Source of the DNA: Accumulibacter sp.
Lineage (GTDB): Bacteria; Pseudomonadota; Gammaproteobacteria; Burkholderiales; Rhodocyclaceae
Direction of reading: 5' to 3'
DNA length: 43,678 nucleotides
Assembly (NCBI GenBank): GCA_031279425.1
Contig: JAITIQ010000235.1
Coordinates: 1-43,678, forward strand
The translations under genes were made by a program, and so were the position numbers. The first letter of the stretch is position 1. Each line of letters begins with the position of its first letter. This document shows, one piece after another, positions 32,823 to 41,315 of this stretch. Under the pieces are notes generated by a model. The model was given only the letters and a program-made list of their open reading frames with translations, was not told the DNA's origin and did not search any database.

Positions 32823-35339
32823 ATGAGCATTGCGACATATACCAACTGCACGGTCGGAGGCCCTGTGCGCGTGACCGTGGAGGACGGCAGGATCCGAAGC
32901 GTTCGCCCCCTGGTTCTCGCTGACGGCGACGCTGCGGCCTGGACGATCGAGGCGCGGGGCGAGAGATTTTCGCCGCCGCGCAAGTCGACGGTCGGCCCTT
33001 TTGTCTTCACCGAAAAGCAAAGGGTGTACCAGAACAGAATCATGTATCCGCGCATTCGCGAGGACTTCGACCCTGACGGGGAACGCAACCCTCAAAACCG
33101 AGGAAAGTCCGGCTACCGCCGCGCCACCTGGGAGGAAGCGCTCGACCTGGTCGCGAACGAGATAAAAAGGGTGCAGAGCGCCTACGGCAGGGAGTCCGTC
33201 ACCGCCGTGACAGGCTCGCATCACAACTGGGGCAACCTGGGTTACAAGATGAGCGCTTTCGGCCGCTTCTTCAACATGATCGGCTATACGCAGATTCTCG
33301 ACAACCCCGACTCCTGGGAGGGCTTCCTCTGGGGCGCGCCGCACGTCTACGGCTATTCCTGGAGACTGGGCTGTCCGGAGCCTTACGACATGCTCGAGGA
33401 TTGCCTGAAAAACACCGACATGATCGTGCATTGGGCCAACGACCCGGACACCATCCGCGGCGGATACAACGGTCAGGAAACTGCTGTCTGGCGAGAATGG
33501 CAGCGCAAGCTGGGCATCGAGATGGTCTACATCGATCCCTTCTGCAACTTCACCGCCGTGAAGGACGCCACCAAATGGATTTGCCCGCGACCAGGGACGG
33601 ACGCCGCGCTGGCGGAGGCGATTGCCCATGTGTGGCTGACCGAAGGCACCTACGAAAAGGAGTTCATCGACAGAAAGGCGCACGGCTTCGACGAATGGGT
33701 GGCGCACATCCTCGGCCGGACCGACGGAGTGCCCAAAACGCCGGCCTGGGCGGCGCAGGAATGCGGTCTCAAGGAGGCGGTCATCACGGCGCTGGCGCGG
33801 CAATGGGCCAGGAAGAACACCATCCTGGCCTGCGGTGCGCGCGGCGGCTGGGGCGGCGCCCACCGGACGGCCTTCGGCCACGAATGGGCGAGGCTGATGG
33901 TCTATCTGGCTGCCATGCAGGGTCTGGGCAAGCCGGGCAACAACCTGTGGGGCGCGCAGATGGGCTCGCCGGTGGACAGCACCTTCTTTTTCCCCGCCTA
34001 TGCCGATGCCACAGCCAATATCGCCAGGGCGCCGATCTGCGACAAAGAATGGAAAAACCCGGTAACGCAGAAGCTTTTCCGGACGATGGTGCCCGACGCC
34101 ATTCTGCAAGGCCGCATCCAGTGGATGGGTGACGGTTTCTGCCGGGAGCTTTCGCAACAGTTCAACTGGCATGAGTATCCCAAGGAAGGATGCAGCCCCG
34201 TCCATCTCCTGTGGCGCTACGGCGGTTCGTTCATGGGCACGATGAGCGAAACCAACGACTGGGTGCGCATGTACAAGAGCGCGGGCCTGGAGTGCGTCGT
34301 CAGCCAGTGCGTCTGGTGGGACCCGGAGACACCCTTTGCCGACGTCATCCTGCCCGCCTGCACCAACTTCGAGCGGGACGACATCGCCGAAGTTTCGCAC
34401 CCCGGCGGATACTCGAATCACGGCTTCAGCGGCAGCAACTACCGGATCATTGTCTTTCAGCACCAATGCATCGACCCGGTGGGTGAATCCAAATCCGATT
34501 ACGAGATCTTCACCGAAATCGCCAAACGCCTGGGACGCGAGACGGATTACACCGAGAACCGGTCCATCGACGGCTGGCTGAAGCGCATGTATGACGCTTC
34601 GGACATGACGAAAGTCATGCCTTATGAGGAGTTCAAGAAAGCCGGCTATTACGTCGTGCCCGTCCAGGAACCCCGGCATCCCACCCCGGCCTTCCGCTGG
34701 TTCTGGGAAGACCGGCCGTGCGACACGCCGGATGCCTACAGCACCGTCCGTGGTACGGACAAGGGTCATTTGCTCGCCACCCCGACGGGCAGGATCGAAT
34801 TTTCCGCCGAGAGCCTGAAGGCCAATACGCCGGAGGACGACGAGCGAGGCCCGTACGCCAGATATCAGCCAAGCTGGGAAGGGCACCGCAGCGAGCTTTA
34901 TGAAAAATATCCGCTGCATCTCATCTCCCCGCATCCGAGGTTCGGCTACCATACCCATTACGACGCGCACAGCAACTGGCTGGCCGAGATTCCGGAACAC
35001 CGGGTGAAGGGAGAAGACGGCAATTATTATCTCGTCGCGAGAATCCATCCGGAGACCGCGGCGAAGCGGGGAATTCAGGAGGGCGATGTCATCGATCTGT
35101 TCAATGACAGGGGGGATGTGCTCTGCATTGCCCGCATCACGGAGAGAGTCCGGCCGCACACCGTGCATGCCTACTGCTCCTCCGGGCGTTACGTGCCGCT
35201 CGTCAGGGGCGAGCCGTCGCCGGACAAGGGCGGGTGCGTCAATATCCTGAGCAGCAAACGCACGCAATCGAAACTGGTGGCCGGCTTCGCGCCCAATTCA
35301 ACGCTCATTGACATAAAAAAATGGGAGGGAGTGCTGTGA
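32823..35339 (+). CDS. athL: Molybdopterin transhydroxylase, large subunit (pyrogallol hydroxytransferase-like)
   Basis: 838 residues from ATG 32823. DMSO-reductase superfamily, closely resembling the Pelobacter acidigallici pyrogallol:phloroglucinol transhydroxylase alpha subunit along its length. There is no N-terminal Fe-S cysteine motif, as in that enzyme. Aligning from memory, Mo ligand Ser175 is Ser164 in NPDSWEGF; active-site His144, Tyr152, Asp174, Trp176 and Tyr404 are His133, Tyr141, Asp163, Trp165 and Tyr393. Arg153 is Lys142, a difference. Shared blocks include GYSWRLG and LPACTNFER. The model enzyme moves a hydroxyl from 1,2,3,5-tetrahydroxybenzene to pyrogallol, yielding phloroglucinol in the cytoplasm. 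Resorcinol or dihydroxybenzoate hydroxylases of Azoarcus/Thauera are homologous alternatives. Confidence 0.9.
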   Translation: MSIATYTNCTVGGPVRVTVEDGRIRSVRPLVLADGDAAAWTIEARGERFSPPRKSTVGPFVFTEKQRVYQNRIMYPRIREDFDPDGERNPQNRGKSGYRRATWEEALDLVANEIKRVQSAYGRESVTAVTGSHHNWGNLGYKMSAFGRFFNMIGYTQILDNPDSWEGFLWGAPHVYGYSWRLGCPEPYDMLEDCLKNTDMIVHWANDPDTIRGGYNGQETAVWREWQRKLGIEMVYIDPFCNFTAVKDATKWICPRPGTDAALAEAIAHVWLTEGTYEKEFIDRKAHGFDEWVAHILGRTDGVPKTPAWAAQECGLKEAVITALARQWARKNTILACGARGGWGGAHRTAFGHEWARLMVYLAAMQGLGKPGNNLWGAQMGSPVDSTFFFPAYADATANIARAPICDKEWKNPVTQKLFRTMVPDAILQGRIQWMGDGFCRELSQQFNWHEYPKEGCSPVHLLWRYGGSFMGTMSETNDWVRMYKSAGLECVVSQCVWWDPETPFADVILPACTNFERDDIAEVSHPGGYSNHGFSGSNYRIIVFQHQCIDPVGESKSDYEIFTEIAKRLGRETDYTENRSIDGWLKRMYDASDMTKVMPYEEFKKAGYYVVPVQEPRHPTPAFRWFWEDRPCDTPDAYSTVRGTDKGHLLATPTGRIEFSAESLKANTPEDDERGPYARYQPSWEGHRSELYEKYPLHLISPHPRFGYHTHYDAHSNWLAEIPEHRVKGEDGNYYLVARIHPETAAKRGIQEGDVIDLFNDRGDVLCIARITERVRPHTVHAYCSSGRYVPLVRGEPSPDKGGCVNILSSKRTQSKLVAGFAPNSTLIDIKKWEGVL

Positions 35340-36133
35340 AGAATTACGCCCTGATCGTTGACGTCGAAAAGTGCACCCAGTGCTACAACTGTGTGCTGTC
35401 ATGCAAGGATGAGCATTTCGGATTCGATTTCCTGCCGATTGCCGCGGGCTGCCAGGAGCTTGAGCAGCATTGGGTGGATGTCCGGATCACCGAGCGCGGC
35501 AAGGGGGACAAGGTATTCGTCACCTGCCGGCCGGAGTTTTGCCTTCATTGCGGCGACCCCGCCTGCATGAGGTTTGGTGACGCCGTGTATCGGCGGGAAG
35601 ATGGCATAGTCATCATTGACCCGGTGAAGGCCAGGGGAAGGAAGGAACTGCTGGACAGTTGCCCGCATGGGGCCATATCCTGGAATGCGGAAAAGAACCT
35701 GCCACAAAAATGCACCCTGTGCGCGCATCTGCTCGACGCCGGAGAAAAGGAACCGCGTTGCGTCGAAGCCTGTCCGACCTCCTGTCTCAACTTCGGCGAC
35801 CTGAACGACCCGGAAAGCAGGGTCGCCGGGCTTGTCTCGGAACATGAGGCGCTCCGGCGGCAGGATGGTGTGGTGAGATACTTCGGCGAACCCGGACGCG
35901 TGATTACCGGCTCGGTTTATCTCGACGAAAAAGAAGTTTGCGAGGGCGCGCAAGTCGAGCTGATCCACGGAGATGAATGCGTCGCGCGGACACGGACCAA
36001 CGGCTTCGGAGATTTCAAATTCAGGAACGCTCCCGAGGGGGAATTGACGGTGAGTATCGAGTATCAGGGGAAAGCTCCGGTCCACTATGTCTGCGAGGAC
36101 ATGGACAGCGACAGGGAGATCGTTCTGGCGTAG
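35336..36133 (+). CDS. athS: Transhydroxylase small subunit, three [4Fe-4S] clusters plus C-terminal beta domain
   Basis: 265 residues from GTG 35336, chosen for GGGAGGGAG upstream and the four-base GTGA overlap with the large-subunit stop. Twelve cysteines in ferredoxin-type groups: CTQCYNCVLSC, CLHCGDPAC, DSCPHG, CTLCAHLL, RCVEACP. They are enough for three [4Fe-4S] clusters, as in the Pelobacter subunit and one fewer than usual for this superfamily. Residues ~190-265 form a Cna-B/transthyretin-like beta domain (ITGSVYLDEKEVCEGAQVEL, NGFGDFKF), the unusual third domain also found in the Pelobacter protein. It contacts the Mo subunit and likely relays electrons or tunes redox state. Last of the catabolic set. 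Confidence 0.9.
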   Translation: MKNYALIVDVEKCTQCYNCVLSCKDEHFGFDFLPIAAGCQELEQHWVDVRITERGKGDKVFVTCRPEFCLHCGDPACMRFGDAVYRREDGIVIIDPVKARGRKELLDSCPHGAISWNAEKNLPQKCTLCAHLLDAGEKEPRCVEACPTSCLNFGDLNDPESRVAGLVSEHEALRRQDGVVRYFGEPGRVITGSVYLDEKEVCEGAQVELIHGDECVARTRTNGFGDFKFRNAPEGELTVSIEYQGKAPVHYVCEDMDSDREIVLA

Positions 36134-36223
36134 AAGACGGAAGACTTGTCTCCTCTCGCAAGGAATTATCACCAGGAAGTCGTATGAAATATGGTTGAAT
36201 CTTGTTTTCCATTGGAGGATAAA

Positions 36224-36727
36224 ATGAAAAATCCTTGTGTAAGGATGATTTTTGCCGGCATGTTGCTGATATTTGTGTCAATGGGGGCGATGGCGGATAT
36301 TTTCTCACGAACCTTCAACCCCGATTATCCCGTGCATGGGTTCGGTCTGATCGGGTTTGATAAATCCCCAACCGCCAATTCCTTGACTCAAACGGAAAAT
36401 TTTGCCACAGGAGGAGATATTGTCGTCCTGCTCCACAAAGCGAAGGTGGATCATGAGAATGGTAAATTCAAGATGGAATTGGTGCTCAGAAGGGGGCTTG
36501 CGAAGGTAGCCGTACTGGAACTGGTACTCCAGAGCGATACCGTTACAAAGCGTAATTACATTACCCGCTTGGATTTTTACGATTTCAGTACGACGCTCCG
36601 AAGGAGCGTGGAAATGGACTGGAATGGCAGAGAGGCGCGGCTTGACGATATCATCAGGCAATTTGGACAGATTTTAAGCCGTTTCTACAATCCGAATGCG
36701 CTCGGGCTTAACAGGCGACCTGCCTGA
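36224..36727 (+). CDS. Secreted protein of unknown function
   Basis: 167 residues from ATG 36224, with GGAGG eight bases upstream; the earlier ATG 36191 lacks one. A clear signal peptide: MKNPCVRMIFAGMLLIFVSM, then GAMAD as cleavage site. The mature part is ~145 residues of mixed beta/alpha with no cysteines and no recognised domain. It follows the small transhydroxylase subunit by 90 bp on the same strand and is more AT-rich than the housekeeping genes, so it probably came with the cluster. No function is proposed. Confidence 0.72.
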   Translation: MKNPCVRMIFAGMLLIFVSMGAMADIFSRTFNPDYPVHGFGLIGFDKSPTANSLTQTENFATGGDIVVLLHKAKVDHENGKFKMELVLRRGLAKVAVLELVLQSDTVTKRNYITRLDFYDFSTTLRRSVEMDWNGREARLDDIIRQFGQILSRFYNPNALGLNRRPA

Positions 36728-36833
36728 ATGGGGCATCAAGGTCAGGGTCATTTCATTTTTCCTTAATTGTCTGGGGAAATTCCTGTAATTCCAGTCTCCG
36801 TGGCAATCGTCTCTCGTTCAAACAGGAGTTACG

Positions 36834-37763
36834 ATGAGAACCCAGTATCCGCAGCTTGTCGCGCCGCCCGCGCCAGTCGGGACGCAAATCCCAGGTTTCT
36901 ACCGAATGGCCATTGGCGATTTCGAACTTACCGTGCTGCTCGACGGCCACGATTCATTGGCGCCGGAACTCCTGCACGGCATGAGCGGCAGCGATATGCA
37001 GCGGCAGTTGCATCAGGCCTTCCTGCCAGCCAAGGGCCCCATCCACACTGCCGTCAATGCTTTTCTCGTGCACACCGGTCAACGCCTGATGCTGATCGAT
37101 GCCGGCGCTGCCACCTGCTTCGGGCCTGCGCTCGGCAACGTGCGGAACAACCTGCATTCTGCCGGTTATCGTCCGGAAGACATCGACACCATCCTCCTTA
37201 CCCACATGCACGGCGATCATGTCTGCGGCCTGGCGGACAAAGGCGAAGCTGTTTTCCCTGGGGCGACGGTATGGGTGGCGAAAGATGAAGCGGATTACTG
37301 GCTGGACGAAAAAAATGCCGCACAGGCGCCGGAAGGTCTGCGCATCTTCTACAAGTTGGCGCGTGACAGCTTGGCTCCTTACATGGCGAGCGGCAGATTC
37401 AAGACCTACTCCGCGGGCGAAATCCTGTCGTCCGGCGTTACTCCCATGCCCAATCCCGGGCATACGCCCGGACACCACGGCTATCTGTTGACATCGCAAG
37501 GGCAAAGTCTGTTTGTCTGGGGCGACATTGTGCACAGTCACGCCGTGCAATTCGAGCATCCGGAAGTCTCGATCGAGTTTGACAGTGACAGGAAACAAGC
37601 CATTGCCACACGCGAGAAGGTATTCGCCGACGTCGCAAAAACCCGTGTGCTCGTCGCCGGAATGCACCTGCCTTTCCCTGGTCTTGGTCACGTCGCCAGA
37701 GAGAGGCTGGGCTATCGCTGGGTACCGGTGGAATTTGGGCAGCGTTTCGTTGAAACGGAATAG
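36834..37763 (+). CDS. Metallo-beta-lactamase-fold hydrolase
   Basis: 309 residues from ATG 36834 with CAGGAG upstream. MBL signature THMHGDHVCGL supplies the first metal ligands; NPGHTPGHHGYLL, the Asp in FVWGDIVHS, and GMHLPFPG complete the set. The N-terminal FYRMAIGDFELTVLLDG is typical of a large proteobacterial MBL group, many of which have a signal peptide; none is present here. Members include lactonases and other esterases, but the substrate cannot be told. It stands alone downstream of the catabolic cluster, and its composition is closer to the chromosome. Confidence 0.85.
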   Translation: MRTQYPQLVAPPAPVGTQIPGFYRMAIGDFELTVLLDGHDSLAPELLHGMSGSDMQRQLHQAFLPAKGPIHTAVNAFLVHTGQRLMLIDAGAATCFGPALGNVRNNLHSAGYRPEDIDTILLTHMHGDHVCGLADKGEAVFPGATVWVAKDEADYWLDEKNAAQAPEGLRIFYKLARDSLAPYMASGRFKTYSAGEILSSGVTPMPNPGHTPGHHGYLLTSQGQSLFVWGDIVHSHAVQFEHPEVSIEFDSDRKQAIATREKVFADVAKTRVLVAGMHLPFPGLGHVARERLGYRWVPVEFGQRFVETE

Positions 37764-38005
37764 ACGGGTCGCGATGAGCAATCATTCCCCGGCAGACCAG
37801 GTTTCGCAATAAAAATACAGGAATTTCAGGAGCTTCGACGGTTTTTCCCCGTTTCGACCTTTTTCGCCATGCCGACGAGGCCAGCGATCGTCAGGTGGTT
37901 CGGATGTCTTTCCCGCCCGCGTCGAAACGCGCGTCGGGACGGCGCTCGAATTCAGAGGACGCAAAGACGCGGGGCGCAACGAATCTTGACTCGAACCGCG
38001 TTTTC

Positions 38006-38815
38006 TCAGAGTACTCGATGCCCGAGCGCCGGCAGGCTCTCGCGCACTTCGGCGAGGCGCGCGTGGTCGAGTTCGCCGATGACGACGCCCGCGCCCTTGT
38101 CGCGCCGGGCGATCACCTCGCCCCATGGATCGATCAGCATGCTGTCGCCGTGCGTCTCGCGCCGGTTCTCATGAACGCCGCCCTGCGCGCTGGCCAGCAC
38201 GTAGCATTGATTCTCGATGGCGCGGGCGCGCAGCAGGATTTCCCAGTGCGCGCGTCCCGTCACCTCGGTGAAGGCCGCCGGCAGCACCAACAGATCGATC
38301 GCTCCGAGCGCGCGGAAAAGCTCCGGGAAACGCAGGTCGTAACAGATCGACAGTCCCACCCGTCCGAACGGCGCGGCGAAGCTCACCGGCCGGCGGCCCG
38401 GCTCGATCGTCGCGCCCTCGTCATAGCATTCCTCGCCCTTGTGGAAACGGAACAGGTGGATTTTGTCGTAGCGCGCCACGCGTTCGCCCCGTGGATCGAA
38501 CACCAGGCACGTGTTCAGCACCTTGCCGGGAACGCCGGCAGTCATCGGCAGCGAGCCGCCGACCAGCCAGACGCCGTGTTTCCCGGCCGCATCGGCAAGA
38601 AATTCCTGGATCGGACCGGCGCCGTCGCGTTCGCTCGTCGCGAACTTGTCGGCGTCTCCCCGCCCCATGATCGAGAAATATTCGGGCAGCGCGATGAGAT
38701 CGGCGCCCCGTCCGGCGGCCTCGGCGATCAGCGCGCCGGCGGCGGCGAGATTTTCCGCCACGCGCGGTGTCGAAATCATCTGGATGGCCGCGATGCGGGC
38801 ATTTTTCGGATTCAT
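38006..38815 (-). CDS. Carbon-nitrogen hydrolase (nitrilase superfamily, Nit1/YbeM-like)
   Basis: 269 residues from ATG 38815. The Glu-Lys-Cys triad is visible in LIALPEYFSIM, YDKIHLFRF and SICYDLRFPELFR. The motif set matches the Nit1/YbeM and omega-amidase branch (deaminated glutathione amidase, 2-oxoglutaramate amidase), which repair misformed metabolites in the cytoplasm. The size is normal. It diverges from tamA with about 380 bp between. In betaproteobacteria this gene commonly neighbours yhdP and tldD; if so here, those lie elsewhere, since downstream is the MBL gene. Confidence 0.9.
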   Translation of the reverse strand: MNPKNARIAAIQMISTPRVAENLAAAGALIAEAAGRGADLIALPEYFSIMGRGDADKFATSERDGAGPIQEFLADAAGKHGVWLVGGSLPMTAGVPGKVLNTCLVFDPRGERVARYDKIHLFRFHKGEECYDEGATIEPGRRPVSFAAPFGRVGLSICYDLRFPELFRALGAIDLLVLPAAFTEVTGRAHWEILLRARAIENQCYVLASAQGGVHENRRETHGDSMLIDPWGEVIARRDKGAGVVIGELDHARLAEVRESLPALGHRVL

Positions 38816-39197
38816 TCCGGGAACCTCGATTCAGGCTGTGATGGAGGGTACAGGCACGGTCTGCCTGCGCCGGACATTGTATCCCTGCTTCTTCCGCGGA
38901 CGCCGCGGGCGGGCGCCGCTTTCACCTCATCCGAACGACGAGTATGGAGACCGCGCTCTCCGCGGGGTGGCGATTTCCTTCGTCCATCTGTCCGGTAAAG
39001 GCGCCACGCTGGTCCGCCCCTCCCGGAGCTTGCCGAAAACCGCGGTCATGTGGCTTTTCGGTAAACCGACGGCTGGAAAAGCCGTTGCATCTCTTTGGAT
39101 ACCTTCCCCGCAGCTTGTGGCGCGTCAACCACATACAATCTTGAGCCGAATACCGCCCTTGAGGCGTTCATTACCTTTTTGCCCGGGAGATGAATCA
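38816..39197. other. Divergent intergenic region between nitrilase and tamA genes
   Basis: No gene is supported in either direction; small overlapping frames lack ribosome-binding sites. It should hold promoters for both genes. TACAAT near 39133 is a possible -10 for tamA, without a good -35 at normal spacing. GGGAG at 39185-39189, eight bases before GTG 39198, decides the tamA start. Confidence 0.35.
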
Positions 39198-40904
39198 GTG
39201 CCCGAGAATCCCTGGTTTCCCGCCTTCCGCCGCCGCATCGTCCTGCTGTCGATGCTGGTTTCGCGAGTCGTTTTCTCCGCGTCGGCGACCATCGTCCTGG
39301 AGGGGCCGGACCATCTTGCGCAGTGGATGACTCCCTATCTGCCCGAAGAATCCGTCGCCATGGGACGCCTCGAGACCATGCTGAGGGAAATGCTGGCCAC
39401 CGAAGGCTATTTCTCGCCCTCCTTCACCATGACCGAAACGGAGGAGGGCTTGCGCGTGCGCTTCGACCCCGGACCGCGCGTCTTCGTCGCCGGCGTGGAT
39501 CTCGCCATCGACGGCCCGGTCGCCGAGGAGACGAAAAAGTCGTTGATCACGGCCTGGCGTCTGCCGGCCGGCCAGGCGTTCCGCCAGCAGGACTGGAGCG
39601 AGGCCAAGCAGCAGGTGCTTGCCGGCTTGCTGGCCGTCGCTCATGCCGACGCGCGTCTCCTCGACAGCGCGGCCGAAATCGACGCGGAAAAACGGCAGGC
39701 GCATCTGAAGGCTCATTACGACTCCGGTCCGCCGTACCGTTTCGGCGCCCTGCGCGTCCACGGGCTGTACCGCCATTCCGCTTCGCTCATCGAGCGCTAC
39801 AACCGCGCCGTCAGGGCCGGCGCGCCCTATCGGGAGGAAGATCTGGCGGCGCTGCGTAGCGCGCTGGCCGCCACGCCTTATTTTGCTTCCGCCCGCGTCA
39901 TGCTCGATCGCGACAACGCGGTGGCCAGCGCGGACGGAACGCGCATCGCTCCGGTCGACGTGAGCATCCGGGAACGCCCGGCGCATCGCCTGGGTTTCGG
40001 CGCCGGCGCCAGTTCGAACACCGGCGCGCGCGTCGAGGCCACCTATCACACGCCCAATCTGTTCAATCAGTCCTGGGTGCTGGACAGCGGCCTGCGCGTC
40101 GAGCAGAAGCAGCGGATTGCCTATGCCGACGTCACTCTGCCTCCGGACGAGAGAAATCGCCGCCACGCTTTCGGGGTGATGATCGAGACGACCGACATCG
40201 AAAGGCTGCGCACCGATCGCCAGGCCCTCGGCCTGCGGACGATTCAGCCGCGCGGGAGCGTCGAGCAGCGCCTGTCGCTCAACTGGGAGCGCGAGCGGCG
40301 GCGCCCGGAGGGGAGGAAGGCCGATATTACCCGGACGCTGGCGCCGGACGTCCAGTGGACCTGGCGGCAGGTCGACGATCCGCTCGATCCGCGCCGCGGC
40401 ACCGTATTGCAAGTGCGCGTCGGCGGCGGCGCGAAAGCGCTGCTCTCGGACCAGAATTTCCTGCGGCTGCATGGCCGCTGGCTGCAATATATCCCGCTCG
40501 GCGAGCGCGATTCGCTGGCCGTGCGCGTGGAAGTCGGCACGACGCTTGCTCCGTCGCGGGATGGCATTCCGCAGACCTATCTGTTCCGCGCCGGAGGCAC
40601 CGGGTCGGTGCGCGGATATGCGTACCAGAGCCTCGGCGTCAAGGAAGGTGCGGCGACGGTCGGCGGGCGCTATCTCGCCGTGGCGAGCGTCGAGGCGACG
40701 CACTGGATCACGCCGGCCTGGGGCGTCGCCGCTTTCGTCGATGCCGGCGACGCGGCGGACCGCCGCGGCGATCTGAACCTGGCCGTCGGCTATGGCCTGG
40801 GCGCGCGCTGGAAAAGCCCCGCCGGACCGATCGGCGCCGATCTCGCTTACGGCCAGCGGACCCGCGAACTGCACATACACTTCGCCCTGGGCATCCCGTT
40901 CTGA
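39198..40904 (+). CDS. tamA: Autotransporter assembly factor TamA (Omp85 family)
   Basis: 568 residues from GTG 39198, chosen for GGGAG upstream and because the signal peptide begins here (FRRRIVLLSMLVSRVVFSAS). Residues ~30-265 hold POTRA repeats; the last ~300 form the Omp85 barrel, with RAGGTGSVRGYAYQSLG containing the lid-loop VRGY motif and a C-terminal HIHFALGIPF ending in an aromatic residue, as outer-membrane barrels do. TamA works with TamB to insert outer-membrane proteins and move lipids. tamB usually follows directly but is absent here; a minus-strand terminator, a tRNA and pbpC occupy the downstream side. Confidence 0.9.
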   Translation: MPENPWFPAFRRRIVLLSMLVSRVVFSASATIVLEGPDHLAQWMTPYLPEESVAMGRLETMLREMLATEGYFSPSFTMTETEEGLRVRFDPGPRVFVAGVDLAIDGPVAEETKKSLITAWRLPAGQAFRQQDWSEAKQQVLAGLLAVAHADARLLDSAAEIDAEKRQAHLKAHYDSGPPYRFGALRVHGLYRHSASLIERYNRAVRAGAPYREEDLAALRSALAATPYFASARVMLDRDNAVASADGTRIAPVDVSIRERPAHRLGFGAGASSNTGARVEATYHTPNLFNQSWVLDSGLRVEQKQRIAYADVTLPPDERNRRHAFGVMIETTDIERLRTDRQALGLRTIQPRGSVEQRLSLNWERERRRPEGRKADITRTLAPDVQWTWRQVDDPLDPRRGTVLQVRVGGGAKALLSDQNFLRLHGRWLQYIPLGERDSLAVRVEVGTTLAPSRDGIPQTYLFRAGGTGSVRGYAYQSLGVKEGAATVGGRYLAVASVEATHWITPAWGVAAFVDAGDAADRRGDLNLAVGYGLGARWKSPAGPIGADLAYGQRTRELHIHFALGIPF

Positions 40905-40934
40905 CGGGGGCGGCCCGGATTTCGCTCGGAAAAA

Positions 40935-40971
40935 AGCCCGGAAACCGCTTTGTTACTGGACTTTCCGGGCT
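40935..40971 (-). terminator. Intrinsic terminator for leftward transcription
   Basis: AGCCCGGAAA (40935-40944) pairs exactly with TTTCCGGGCT (40962-40971), and an A-run precedes it on the plus strand, that is, a T-run on the minus strand. It would end transcription coming from the tRNA-Leu and possibly pbpC. The 10-bp stem could also slow tamA transcription, but there is no T-run on that side. Confidence 0.75.
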
Positions 40972-41019
40972 GCATCGAACTGCGTTGGAGGGGGCTTTCC
41001 CCCGCAGCCGCCTGCTTTC

Positions 41020-41057
41020 CCCTCCCCCGCCTGTGGTGTAAGCCTGGCGGGGGAGGG
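41020..41057. repeat. 12-bp perfect GC-rich inverted repeat
   Basis: CCCTCCCCCGCC (41020-41031) and GGCGGGGGAGGG (41046-41057) are exact reverse complements around a 14-nt loop. The CCTCCCC/GGGGAGG core resembles the one in the inverted repeat at 24313-24360, so both may belong to a dispersed REP-like family. No T-run follows on either strand. Confidence 0.5.
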
Positions 41058-41139
41058 TGCCCCGGCAGGGGCGGGAGAGGGCGCTGTTCCCTCCGGAACA
41101 ACCGCAAAAATGTCGTTTCTGATGCAATTTGGGATTACT

Positions 41140-41224
41140 TGGTGCCCGGGACGGGAATCGAACCCGTACGCCTTGCGGCTGCGGATTTTAAGTCCGCTAT
41201 GTCTACCGATTTCATCACCCGGGC
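41140..41224 (-). tRNA. tRNA-Leu (anticodon UAA)
   Basis: On the minus strand a type II tRNA of 85 nt with encoded CCA. Acceptor GCCCGGG pairs with CCCGGGC. The anticodon loop CTTAAAA gives UAA, reading UUA/UUG. The long variable arm (CCGCAAGG region) is typical of leucine tRNAs, and the T-arm has GGTTCGATTCC. It lies just after pbpC in the direction of transcription and ahead of the terminator at 40935-40971. Confidence 0.95.
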
Positions 41225-41315
41225 GATGGCGGCGATTATAAGGGCCGGAGAGGGAGTGGGAAAACAGGAATCGCGCTGGTTCTCGCCGGCTTGCGTTTTC
41301 AGCGAACGGAAGCTC

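Noticed and set aside
32727-35267. 846-codon minus-strand open frame opposite the transhydroxylase large subunit
   Set aside because: Long only because of codon bias on the coding strand; the plus-strand protein aligns over its length with a known enzyme.
32823-36133. Formate dehydrogenase, arsenate or thiosulfate reductase as identity of the molybdoenzyme
   Set aside because: No Tat signal, no N-terminal cysteine cluster, no Sec/Cys ligand and no membrane subunit. Ser ligand and flanking residues match the transhydroxylase instead.
40905-41139. tRNA-Leu as an attachment site of an integrated element
   Set aside because: No integrase gene and no repeated tRNA 3' end was found in the window, and housekeeping genes lie on both sides.
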